A DNA stretch of 8,340 bases from Gorillibacterium sp. (GTDB lineage Bacteria; Bacillota; Bacilli; Paenibacillales; NBRC-103111), in NCBI GenBank assembly GCA_014380705.1, contig JACMJI010000289.1, forward strand, positions 1 through 8,340, written 5' to 3'. The notes beneath the pieces were generated by a model. It was not told the DNA's origin. It saw only the letters and a program-made list of their open reading frames with translations, and did not search any database. Positions 1 through 6,538 of this stretch are shown in pieces. Position numbers and translations under genes: made by a program. Positions within the stretch are counted from its first letter, which is position 1, and every line of letters starts with the position of its first letter.

Positions 1-281
1 CGTTTCGGCAAGCACACGAGGTTATCGGACGGATTGTTCTCTACTGTATCCAGAAAGAAACCTATTTGCTCCAATTAAGTATGGACGAATTTCGGGAGTT
101 CTCTGACCTATTTGACGAGCGGATCTATGAGGTGCTGGAGCCGGAGCATGTAGTGAATGCCCGTAACGTTTATGGCGGAACAGCACGCAGCCAGGTGGAG
201 CAAGCGTTGGTGAGAGCGGAGCTAGCTACTGCGGAGACAACGAAGTGGTTAGAGGCTCATATCACAAAAGTAGTGGAGTAA
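1..281 (+). CDS. argH: Argininosuccinate lyase, C-terminal fragment (5' end outside window)
   Basis: This is the last step of arginine biosynthesis: cytosolic cleavage of argininosuccinate to arginine and fumarate. Only the C-terminal 93 or so residues are in the window. The reading frame is open from the first complete codon at position 3 and ends at TAA 279-281. The fragment reads AHEVIGRIVLYC, then a DEFREFS segment, then ARNVYGGTARSQV. This is the pattern of the small C-terminal helical domain of argininosuccinate lyase, in which the GGTA..V stretch near the end is characteristic of the family. The catalytic SS loop and the fumarase-superfamily signature would lie upstream and cannot be checked. 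A TTG at 66 could be mistaken for a start, but the homology runs continuously upstream of it, so it is an internal Leu codon. A strong terminator follows 65 bases after the stop, so this is the end of a transcription unit, probably an arg operon. Confidence 0.93.
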   Translation, partial: FRQAHEVIGRIVLYCIQKETYLLQLSMDEFREFSDLFDERIYEVLEPEHVVNARNVYGGTARSQVEQALVRAELATAETTKWLEAHITKVVE

Positions 282-289
282 GAGATTAA

Positions 290-327
290 GGGGCAGTCAT
301 TCTTTCGCCTTGGAGGAAAAGAACCCC
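290..327 (+). other. Imperfect hairpin in the argH 3' UTR
   Basis: TTCTTT (300-305) pairs with AAAGAA (318-323), and CCT (308-310) pairs with AGG (314-316) around a three-base loop. Outside them, GGGG (290-293) can pair with CCCC (324-327) if CAGTCA is bulged. It lies between the argH stop and the main terminator and has no U-tract of its own. It may simply be a 3' structure that protects the mRNA. The evidence is complementarity by eye only. Confidence 0.3.
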
Positions 328-346
328 AATATTAATCGACATTACG

Positions 347-390
347 GAAGGAACCCGCCCTAGGATCAGGGCAACGGTTCCTTCTTTTTT
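347..390 (+). terminator. Rho-independent terminator of argH
   Basis: The outer stem GAAGGAACC (347-355) pairs perfectly with GGTTCCTTC (376-384). An inner stem GCCCT (357-361) pairs with AGGGC (368-372) around a six-base loop. An uninterrupted run of six T (385-390) follows directly. This is a textbook intrinsic terminator on the plus strand, and it separates argH from the ftsE cluster. Confidence 0.93.
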
Positions 391-420
391 GATTATTCAG
401 ACTTTTCGAGCCAATGTGTG

Positions 421-477
421 CTATTTCGCCTTGTACATCAATAGGGGGTCATGTACAATTGAACCTATGTGAAATAG
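421..477. repeat. Nested inverted repeats upstream of ftsE
   Basis: An inner perfect 8-bp inverted repeat, TTGTACAT (431-438) and ATGTACAA (451-458), has a 12-bp spacer. It is enclosed by a second perfect 7-bp repeat, CTATTTC (421-427) and GAAATAG (471-477). The arms are separated by 3 bases on the left and 12 on the right, so the whole could fold as a stem with an asymmetric internal loop. No U-tract follows, so it is not a terminator. It could be a two-part operator or a structured leader element controlling ftsE. No known regulator site was recognised. Confidence 0.5.
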
Positions 478-527
478 ATGAAGAATATATGACTATTTTG
501 CTAATGTCAGAGGATTATAGATAGAAT

Positions 528-534
528 TGTCGAA
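528..534 (+). promoter_or_regulatory. Candidate Spo0A box (TGTCGAA) upstream of ftsE
   Basis: The heptamer TGTCGAA, inside TTGTCGAAA (527-535), matches the core Spo0A-binding sequence exactly. It lies 38 bases upstream of the ftsE start. In B. subtilis, FtsEX takes part in the switch to asymmetric division at sporulation, so Spo0A control would make sense. The caution is that a heptamer is short and the same core also occurs inside the minJ-like coding sequence near 5610, so chance is a real alternative. No convincing -35/-10 pair was found in 391-572; TATAGA at 516-521 is the best lone -10-like hexamer. Confidence 0.35.
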
Positions 535-572
535 AGTGTTAAGGGCTTACTAGTGACAGGAAGTGATAAAAG

Positions 573-1259
573 ATGATCGAAATGAATGATGTGTGGAAAA
601 CCTATCCGGACGGAACGATCGCTGTTCGTGGAATTAATCTAAAAATTGATCCAGGCGAGTTTGTATATGTGGTCGGGCCATCTGGAGCCGGCAAATCAAC
701 CTTTATGAAGATGATTTATCGTGAGGAACGGCCAACCAAGGGAACGATCTTCGTTAATGGATTTAACCTGGGGAAGCTTAAGCCCCGAAAAATCCCTTAT
801 GTACGCCGTAACATTGGAGTTGTCTTTCAGGATTTTCGTCTCTTGCCGAAGCTTACAGTGGCGGAGAATATCGCTTTCGCGCTTGAGGTTATTGAAGCCC
901 CGAAGAAATTAATCCGCAGGCGAACCCAAGAGGTTCTGGAGCTTGTTAAATTGAAGGATAAAGGCGCATCATTCCCTAATCAGTTATCCGGTGGGGAGCA
1001 GCAAAGGGTATCAATCGCCCGGGCTATTGTCAATAACCCCGCGGTCATCATCGCGGATGAGCCTACAGGAAACTTAGACCCCGAGACGTCGTGGGGAATT
1101 ATGAAGCTATTAGATGAGATTAATTTTCGAGGTTCAACCATCATTATGGCTACACATAACAAGGATATTGTAAACACAAAACGCAGGCGTGTTATTGCGA
1201 TTGAGAAAGGCACCATTGTACGTGATGAGCAGAGGGGGGATTACGGCTATGAAGATTAG
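573..1259 (+). CDS. ftsE: Cell-division ABC transporter ATPase FtsE
   Basis: Cytoplasmic nucleotide-binding subunit of the FtsEX complex, a type VII ABC system that does not move a solute. It uses ATP hydrolysis to change FtsX and so switch on peptidoglycan hydrolases outside the cell. All ABC motifs are present in order: Walker A GPSGAGKST at residues 35-43 (Lys41), Q-loop Gln86 in VVFQDFRLLP, signature LSGGE at 138-142, Walker B ending in Asp162-Glu163 followed by PTGNLD, and the H-loop His195 in MATHNK. The length of 228 residues is standard for FtsE. The ATG at 573 follows an AGGAAGTG ribosome binding site at about 558-565. The stop lies inside ftsX, with an 11-base overlap typical of translational coupling. 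LolD/MacB-type ATPases are close relatives, but the FtsX partner next door settles the assignment. Confidence 0.97.
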   Translation: MIEMNDVWKTYPDGTIAVRGINLKIDPGEFVYVVGPSGAGKSTFMKMIYREERPTKGTIFVNGFNLGKLKPRKIPYVRRNIGVVFQDFRLLPKLTVAENIAFALEVIEAPKKLIRRRTQEVLELVKLKDKGASFPNQLSGGEQQRVSIARAIVNNPAVIIADEPTGNLDPETSWGIMKLLDEINFRGSTIIMATHNKDIVNTKRRRVIAIEKGTIVRDEQRGDYGYED

Positions 1260-2154
1260 CACCCTCCGCCGCCACCTGCGCGAAGGGGGTAAGAGCTTCT
1301 TTCGGAATGGCTGGATGACCTTCGCCTCCGTCAGTTCCATTACCATTTCGCTTTTTATACTAGGCCTATTCTTAGTACTTGGAATCAATCTTTCTCATAT
1401 ATCAAGTCAGCTCGAGAATGATATCACCATCACGGCCTATATGCAGTTTGACGCGACAGATGATGTTGTGAAAGAAGTGGGAGTTGCTATCAAGGCCATT
1501 CCCGACATTAAATCCGTTAAGTTTATCTCCAAAGAAGACGCTTTAATTGAAATGCGCAAGACCATGGGAGATGAACTTGAAGGCTTTGAAGGGGATAGCA
1601 ACCCGCTTCCAGATGCCTATGAGGTTCAGATTAAAAAGCCGCATGAGATTGATTTGGTTGCGGATAAGATTTCTTCTTTGAATGAGGGCAGAGAAATCCC
1701 TGCTATAGATGAAGTGAAGTATGGCAAGGGTACGATTGATGCTTTGTTTAGAGCAACAGCAATCGTTCGCTACATCGCAATCGTTTTTGTTGTCTGTCTT
1801 GTCTTTACCTCAATGTTTCTGATTTCAAACACCATTAAGTTAACAATATTAGCACGAAGTCGCGAAATTAAGATCATGAAGCTGGTAGGAGCAACCAACA
1901 GCTTTATCCGCTGGCCCTTTTATATCGAGGGAGCGTTAATCGGATTTATGGGTGCGATTATCCCCACAGCTATTTTAGTTTATGGTTATCATTTTTTATT
2001 GAATTATTTTACATCAGAACCATCACCCGCCTTGATGACCTTATCCCCTTTCTTGGATATTGCTTATCCGATCACTGGTATGCTTATGGCAATCGGTTTG
2101 GTGATTGGAATCTGGGGCAGTACTCTTTCGGTTCGCAAATTTTTGAAAGTGTAG
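1249..2154 (+). CDS. ftsX: Cell-division ABC transporter permease-like protein FtsX
   Basis: Membrane partner of FtsE that passes the ATPase signal to extracellular wall hydrolases. The 301-residue protein has the FtsX layout: cytoplasmic N-terminus; TM1 at about 24-48; a large extracellular loop at about 49-170, which is the hydrolase-docking domain; TM2 at about 172-196; the conserved cytoplasmic LARSREIKIMKLVGAT at 201-216; TM3 at about 224-250; and TM4 at about 268-292. I chose the ATG at 1249, giving MKISTLRRHLREGG, a normal FtsX N-terminus. It is preceded by the purine-rich AGAGGGGGGA at 1231-1240. An in-frame TTG at 1189 would add 20 residues lying wholly within ftsE and with no family match. 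Its stop TAG (2152-2154) is embedded in the ribosome binding site of the next gene, so the three genes are very probably co-transcribed and coupled. Confidence 0.96.
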   Translation: MKISTLRRHLREGGKSFFRNGWMTFASVSSITISLFILGLFLVLGINLSHISSQLENDITITAYMQFDATDDVVKEVGVAIKAIPDIKSVKFISKEDALIEMRKTMGDELEGFEGDSNPLPDAYEVQIKKPHEIDLVADKISSLNEGREIPAIDEVKYGKGTIDALFRATAIVRYIAIVFVVCLVFTSMFLISNTIKLTILARSREIKIMKLVGATNSFIRWPFYIEGALIGFMGAIIPTAILVYGYHFLLNYFTSEPSPALMTLSPFLDIAYPITGMLMAIGLVIGIWGSTLSVRKFLKV

Positions 2155-2159
2155 GAGGA
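2153..2159 (+). promoter_or_regulatory. Shine-Dalgarno site that fixes the TTG start of the M23 gene
   Basis: AGGAGGA overlaps the ftsX stop codon and stands seven bases before the TTG at 2167, which is ideal spacing. The encoded MNRTLTAW is followed by a clean signal-peptide core, so the rare start codon is well supported. Confidence 0.85.
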
Positions 2160-2166
2160 CGGTATT

Positions 2167-3426
2167 TTGAATCGGACCCTGACCGCATGGATCGCCATAT
2201 TTCTCGCTGCCAGCTTGTTGGTTCAACCGCTTGTGGCCCAAGCTGGAGCCAAGGAAGATATTGACCGCCAGCTTGTTGAAATTCGCAAGCAAGAGGTTAA
2301 GTCAGCCGCCACACGGAAAGACGCGGATACGAAAGCTAAACAGCTTAGCTCAGAGAAAAAGCAGCAGATTGTTACTAGAGAAGAGCTTGAGAAAGATATT
2401 AAAACACAAGGCAAAAAGCTCAATGAGCTTGAGCTTAAGATTACAGATACGAGCCTAAAGCTGCAGGAAGCTGGAATAAACCTGGAATCGGCACAGGCTC
2501 GGGTTGCAATGCGCGATAAATTCTTAAAAACCAGAGTGCGGATGCTTTACAAGAAAGGCACGGTTTCCTATCTCGAGGTACTGATGAATTCGACTAGCTT
2601 CAGTGACTTTATCAATCGCTACGACTCTATTAAAACGCTAGTTGGACAAGACAAGAAAATTCTTACTCAGAACAAACAGGATCGCGACGAGATCGCTGAC
2701 CTAAAGCTGGGTGTTGAGAAAAAGTTAGTAGAGGTTAAAGATTTGTACGCGGAATCAGAAACGGTACGACAGTCCTTGATGGCCAAGGAGAAGCGAGTGA
2801 AAGCAGTGATCGCAAGCTTAACGAAGCAGCAAGAGGAAGTTGAGGAAGTCAGCGAGGATCAAGAAGCTAACCTGATTGCCTTAGCCAAGCAGAAGCAGAA
2901 GCTTTATGCCGACAAGAACGCGATCCTGGAGAAGGAGAAGCGGGCACGGGAGGCTGAGGCTCGTAGGCTTGCTGCGCTTAAAGCCCGAAAGAGCAGCTAT
3001 GCAACTCCAGCTACAGCGGGCAGAGGGAATGGCCAATTGCTATGGCCTGTACCTGCAAGCGATACCCTCACCTCTTATTTTGGGTACCGGATTGATCCGA
3101 TAAAAGGGTACAGGAAGCTGCATAAAGGCTTAGACATTGGTGCACCCAAAGGGACGGACATTGTTGCAGCCGAGAGCGGAACGGTGTTAATTGCATCATG
3201 GGTTAGTGGTTATGGCAATTGTATTGTCATTGATCATGGGGACGGTTTATGGACTTGGTATGGGCACATCAAGGAAGGTGGAATTTATGTCAGTGAAGGA
3301 GACGCGGTCAAGCGTGGCCAAGTCATTGCCGGCATCGGCTCAACTGGAGATTCCACGGGCAACCATCTTCACTTTGAAGTAAGAGTCAATGAGTCGCCTG
3401 TTAATCCCTTACCCTATCTTCAATAA
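2167..3426 (+). CDS. Secreted coiled-coil M23 (LytM-type) peptidoglycan endopeptidase, EnvC-like, probable FtsEX effector
   Basis: Probable cell-wall hydrolase acting outside the membrane under FtsEX control. The 419 residues comprise a signal peptide (hydrophobic 7-24, likely cleavage after VAQA at 26), a long charged coiled coil at about 30-275 rich in Glu, Lys, Gln and Ala, a short linker, and a C-terminal M23/LytM domain at about 290-417. The zinc ligands His319 and Asp323 (HKGLD) and His402, plus catalytic His367 (WYGHI) and His400 (NHLHFE), are all present, so the enzyme should be active. E. coli EnvC has the same coiled-coil/LytM layout but a degenerate site and only activates amidases. 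The start is TTG at 2167, seven bases after AGGAGGA (2153-2159); no better start exists, and the signal peptide begins there. The position right after ftsX supports the FtsEX link. I infer this coupling and have not seen it shown. B. subtilis uses CwlO, an NlpC/P60 enzyme, in this role. Confidence 0.9.
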   Translation: MNRTLTAWIAIFLAASLLVQPLVAQAGAKEDIDRQLVEIRKQEVKSAATRKDADTKAKQLSSEKKQQIVTREELEKDIKTQGKKLNELELKITDTSLKLQEAGINLESAQARVAMRDKFLKTRVRMLYKKGTVSYLEVLMNSTSFSDFINRYDSIKTLVGQDKKILTQNKQDRDEIADLKLGVEKKLVEVKDLYAESETVRQSLMAKEKRVKAVIASLTKQQEEVEEVSEDQEANLIALAKQKQKLYADKNAILEKEKRAREAEARRLAALKARKSSYATPATAGRGNGQLLWPVPASDTLTSYFGYRIDPIKGYRKLHKGLDIGAPKGTDIVAAESGTVLIASWVSGYGNCIVIDHGDGLWTWYGHIKEGGIYVSEGDAVKRGQVIAGIGSTGDSTGNHLHFEVRVNESPVNPLPYLQ

Positions 3427-3505
3427 AAAATAATACTAATCAGAGCCCAAGAATCATATACTGTTAAAGTGAGACAGGCTCGGATTAAGGTGGTGGAGGT
3501 CAGCT

Positions 3506-4969
3506 ATGAATTTTAAAGGCCGTACTGTCATCGCTTTTGTGCTGCTGGCGCTTTTTGCCGGCAGCCTTTTAACAATGGCAGCAAGTCATTCTCCCCTATG
3601 GGAGAGAGAAGCACAACCGGTGGTTTCGCAAGCTCCGCCTAAGACAGAGGGCGGATTATCCGGAGAAGCACTAGAGAAGGTAGAGAAGGCCTATGATTTA
3701 ATCGACAAAAACTTTTTGACCAAGGTTGAGAAAGTGGACATCGTTAACGGCGCGATTAATGGCATGCTCGAAGCGCTGGATGACCCTTATACGACCTACA
3801 TGGACCAAGAGGAAGCGAAGCTGTTTGACCAGACCGTCCATTCCTCGTTTCAGGGAATTGGAGCAGAATGTTCAATGGTGGATGGGATAGTCACCGTCGT
3901 AGCCCCAATTAAGGGAGCACCAGCAGAAAAGGCTGGGATCCGTGCGGGGGACGCAATTCTTGTGGTAAATGGCGAGAAAATGGACGGACTAACCTTGAAT
4001 CAGGCTGTTTCCAAGATCCGCGGGGAAAAAGGCACGCAGGTTAAGCTCTCCATCGGTAGAGCGGGTGCAACAGCACCGCTTGAGATTGTGGTTATTCGTG
4101 ATGACATTCCCGTAGAGACAGTCTACGCCGAAATGATCAATACGGAGATCGGTAAGATCGAGATTCGTCAATTTTCTACGGACACGGCTGAACGGTTCAC
4201 GGAAGAATTGAATAACCTTGAGCAAAAGGGCATGAAGGGCCTCGTCATTGATGTTCGTGATGATCCCGGGGGTCTGCTTGATTCCGTACTTGATATTTCG
4301 AAGCATTTTGTAGATAAGGGCAAAACCATTCTTCAGGCTGAGGATCGGGAGGGCCGGCGCAGCACCAAAGCGGCTGATGGCAAGTATCCGGTTCGAACCT
4401 ACCCCGTCACTGTGCTGATTAATGGAGGAAGCGCAAGTGCCTCCGAGATTCTAGCAGGAATCATCAAGGAAGCCTCCGGTGGCCAACTTGTCGGTGAAAA
4501 ATCCTTTGGCAAAGGGACCGTTCAGGTAACCTATGAGGATGAAATGGGTGATGGCAGCAACATCAAAATGACGATCATGAAATGGCTGACCCCAAATGGC
4601 AACTGGATTCATAAAAAAGGGATTGAGCCTGACATCACGATCAAGCAGCCAGAAATTTTTACGACAACCGCGCTAACCAAGCAGCAGACGCTCAAGACCG
4701 ATATGGTTGGAGATGATGTCAAAAAGCTGCAGGTGATGCTTGAGGTATTAGGGTATACACCCGACCGTAAAGATGGTTATTACAGTGTGAAGACGGCCAG
4801 TCAAGTGAAGGCTTTACAAAAGGCTCATAAGCTGCCGGAAACCGGAGAGGCCGATGTAAAGACGCAGAACGTTCTAGAGACGGAAGTGCTTGCTGAAATC
4901 CGTGATCCGAAGAATGATGCTCAGCTAACGGCAGCTGTTAAAGCTACAGAAAAAGCGTTGAAACCATAA
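3506..4969 (+). CDS. ctpB: Carboxy-terminal processing protease, S41 family, CtpB-like, with PDZ and peptidoglycan-binding domains
   Basis: Membrane-anchored serine protease acting on the outer face of the cell membrane. The 487 residues show an N-terminal anchor or signal (about 8-26), a helical region, a PDZ domain at about 112-195 (FQGIGAE, then an AGIRAGDAILVVNG core), the S41 catalytic domain, and a C-terminal peptidoglycan-binding domain at about 402-460 (GDDVKKLQVMLEVLGY). The Ser/Lys/Gln catalytic set is visible: Ser311 in GGSASASE, and Lys336 and Gln340 in FGKGTVQ, with the 25-residue Ser-Lys spacing of the family. In B. subtilis, CtpB cleaves SpoIVFA in the intermembrane space to help activate sigma-K; whether this orthologue does so is inference. 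The ATG at 3506 follows GGAGGT (3495-3500). It lies 79 bases after the M23 gene, and the order ftsEX-ctpB-minJ matches Bacillus. An unusual Cys follows GIGAE in the PDZ carboxylate-loop region. Confidence 0.93.
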   Translation: MNFKGRTVIAFVLLALFAGSLLTMAASHSPLWEREAQPVVSQAPPKTEGGLSGEALEKVEKAYDLIDKNFLTKVEKVDIVNGAINGMLEALDDPYTTYMDQEEAKLFDQTVHSSFQGIGAECSMVDGIVTVVAPIKGAPAEKAGIRAGDAILVVNGEKMDGLTLNQAVSKIRGEKGTQVKLSIGRAGATAPLEIVVIRDDIPVETVYAEMINTEIGKIEIRQFSTDTAERFTEELNNLEQKGMKGLVIDVRDDPGGLLDSVLDISKHFVDKGKTILQAEDREGRRSTKAADGKYPVRTYPVTVLINGGSASASEILAGIIKEASGGQLVGEKSFGKGTVQVTYEDEMGDGSNIKMTIMKWLTPNGNWIHKKGIEPDITIKQPEIFTTTALTKQQTLKTDMVGDDVKKLQVMLEVLGYTPDRKDGYYSVKTASQVKALQKAHKLPETGEADVKTQNVLETEVLAEIRDPKNDAQLTAAVKATEKALKP

Positions 4970-5021
4970 GTCGATTTATTGCTGATGAAGGAATCTAAGA
5001 TAAAAACGTCGAATTTAAGAG

Positions 5022-5059
5022 GGGAAGGTAAAACCAGCAGGTTTGCCTTCCCATTCTTT
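5022..5059 (+). terminator. Imperfect hairpin with weak U-tract between ctpB and minJ (possible attenuator)
   Basis: GGGAAGG (5022-5028) pairs with CCTTCCC (5046-5052). The stem continues through a T-G wobble and AAACC/GGTTT around an AGCA loop, with one A bulged. ATTCTTT (5053-5059) follows, a U-rich but interrupted tract. AAGA (5017-5020) can also pair with TCTT (5055-5058), extending the stem instead of releasing it. This would be a leaky terminator or mRNA-processing structure that lowers minJ expression relative to the upstream genes. It sits only six bases before the minJ ribosome binding site. Confidence 0.5.
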
Positions 5060-5082
5060 ATGCAAAAGGGGAACCTGCGGCT

Positions 5083-6381
5083 ATGGATGTAATCCGTGAA
5101 TGTACCGAACACCTTCTGCTTGCTCTAGGCCGGATGGCCCTAAATCCTTTTTATTACATCGGCATCGTATTCATTACCCTGCAGTACAGAAGACAAATCA
5201 TATTAGAACGCAAGTTTTTTGCTAATCGGCTGCGTTCTTTACCGCGAGAAGTATTTCGTATGATCGCTTGGGGATTCCTTGCGGGTCTCATTGCATCCCT
5301 TATCATGTCTATCACAGGGTTCAAGATGAATCCCCAATCTGGTATGCTCTTAGGGTTGATCACATTGATTCTGTTGTTTTTGCGTGTGCGCTTCCTGTGT
5401 CTAGCTTATGCTGCCGGTGTTCTAGGAATCCTGCGAATGGCATTATCGTCTATCCCGGGTTATGACCAAACAAGTGGGCTAGCGGGCTGGTTGAGTGATG
5501 CCGTAATGGGTTCTGACTTACCCTCTTTGTTCACTCTTGTAGCTGTTCTGCACCTATTGGAGGGGGGACTGATCCTCATTCAAGGAAATCGATTGGCTTC
5601 CCCGTTATTTGTCGAAAGTAAGCGTGGTAAAATTGTTGGTGCTTACCATCTTCAGGGCTTCTGGCCAGTTCCACTATTCCTGATTGCCCCGTTATCCGGT
5701 GGCAACTTTCAGCTCACATGGCAGCCGCTTTTCTCGGGAAACTGGCAGGTGTCAGGTTGGGATCTTCTTGTTTTACCAGCGGTCATGGGCTTCTCACAAA
5801 TGACACTCAGTTTCTTGCCTAAGGCTAAACTCAGACAAGGGGCAGGACTTATTCTTGTCAATGGTGTTTTCCTGCTAGCGGGAAGTGTTATCACTTATTA
5901 TTGGTCTCCTTTTGGCTGGGTCGTGTCGGTGCTCTCCATTCTGATGCTCGAAGGGATCGTATGGTATGGTGCACGACTGGAACGTCAGCGCAGCCCCATC
6001 TTTGTTAACGGCAAGGACGGGCTGAAGATCCTTGCTATCCTGCCAGGCAGCGCTGCTGAGGCGATAGGACTTGCCGTCGGGGAATCGATCTATAAGGTTA
6101 ATGGTGAACGGGTTCAGACAAAAGAGGAACTGCACATGGCTTTGCGGTTGAATTCAGCATTCTGCAAGCTTGAAGTCATCAACCTAGAAGGGCAGAACAA
6201 ATTCGCTAGTCATCCCCTATATGAGGATCAGCATCACCAGTTGGGCTTGATTCTTTCACCCGAGAATACCGAATTATTCTTCCTTAAGGAACGTCCATTT
6301 CCGATTAGCTCCTATGTACGTCGAAAGTGGATGGGTGTTATCCATAGGGGTGGGGTCGATCTGGGGAATAGCGGGAGATAG
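5083..6381 (+). CDS. minJ: MinJ-like polytopic membrane protein with C-terminal PDZ domain
   Basis: Probable division-site selection protein. In B. subtilis, MinJ bridges DivIVA and MinD so that MinCD acts at poles and new septa. Here 432 residues contain many hydrophobic segments (roughly 9-36, 58-80, 85-122, 147-168, 190-206, 226-248, 254-296), followed by a PDZ-like domain at about 306-395 with ILPGSAAEAIGLAVGE and IYKVNGERV, the usual ligand-groove and hairpin elements. The tail is short and basic. The gene sits immediately after ctpB, near where Bacillus has minJ (yvjD), and the topology of N-terminal membrane bundle plus cytoplasmic PDZ matches MinJ. The ATG at 5083 follows AAAGGGGA (5065-5072). 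The gene may be co-transcribed with ctpB across the hairpin in the 113-base gap. Family membership is strong from architecture and synteny; exact MinJ function is inferred. Confidence 0.82.
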   Translation: MDVIRECTEHLLLALGRMALNPFYYIGIVFITLQYRRQIILERKFFANRLRSLPREVFRMIAWGFLAGLIASLIMSITGFKMNPQSGMLLGLITLILLFLRVRFLCLAYAAGVLGILRMALSSIPGYDQTSGLAGWLSDAVMGSDLPSLFTLVAVLHLLEGGLILIQGNRLASPLFVESKRGKIVGAYHLQGFWPVPLFLIAPLSGGNFQLTWQPLFSGNWQVSGWDLLVLPAVMGFSQMTLSFLPKAKLRQGAGLILVNGVFLLAGSVITYYWSPFGWVVSVLSILMLEGIVWYGARLERQRSPIFVNGKDGLKILAILPGSAAEAIGLAVGESIYKVNGERVQTKEELHMALRLNSAFCKLEVINLEGQNKFASHPLYEDQHHQLGLILSPENTELFFLKERPFPISSYVRRKWMGVIHRGGVDLGNSGR

Positions 6382-6391
6382 CCTTTGCCCC

Positions 6392-6414
6392 TTAACTACA
6401 GGGGTACCAGTTAA
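6392..6414. repeat. Short inverted repeat after minJ
   Basis: TTAACT (6392-6397) and AGTTAA (6409-6414) are perfect inverted arms 11 bases apart. The overlapping CCCC (6388-6391) and GGGG (6400-6403) could pair in an alternative fold. A further small hairpin, AGTCC-AGAA-GGACT, lies at 6438-6451. None has a proper U-tract. They are probably 3' UTR structure. Confidence 0.3.
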
Positions 6415-6473
6415 ATTCTAAAACCTGAATGGTAAAGAGTCCAGAAGGACTTATTCATATGAGTGTTAAAGGA

Positions 6474-6519
6474 GAAGAAGCCACCTGATCCGCTTATGCG
6501 GGTCTCAGGTGGCTTCTTC
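6474..6519. terminator. Bidirectional terminator between minJ and motB
   Basis: GAAGAAGCCACCTGA (6474-6488) pairs perfectly over 15 bp with TCAGGTGGCTTCTTC (6505-6519). An inner CCGC/GCGG (6490-6493/6498-6501) closes around a TTAT loop. The pyrimidine-rich right arm and following CTTACGTTT serve plus-strand transcripts from minJ. The CTTCTTCTCCTTT on the minus strand serves motAB. Neither U-tract is perfect, but the position between convergent genes and the stem strength make it convincing. It is 20 bases beyond the motB stop. Confidence 0.88.
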
Positions 6520-6538
6520 CTTACGTTTCACGCTAAAA

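Noticed and set aside
459..488. TTGAAC-N18-GAATAT as the ftsE promoter
   Set aside because: The -35 is fair, but the -10 matches at only three of six positions, too weak to call.
1189..1248. Upstream TTG start for ftsX adding 20 residues
   Set aside because: The extension lies entirely within the ftsE coding sequence, lacks FtsX-like residues, and the ATG at 1249 has a suitable purine-rich ribosome binding site and a normal N-terminus.
3457..3462. TATACT as a -10 element for an internal promoter before ctpB
   Set aside because: The hexamer is good, but no acceptable -35 lies 16-18 bases upstream (TACTAA at best), so an internal promoter is not supported from sequence alone.
3989..4306. 105-codon minus-strand frame inside ctpB
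   Set aside because: It lies wholly opposite the conserved PDZ and protease domains of ctpB, with no recognisable product or translation signal.
5609..5618. TTTGTCGAAA as a Spo0A box
   Set aside because: It lies deep inside the minJ-like coding sequence, far from any start, so it is best taken as a chance match. It serves as a caution for the site before ftsE.
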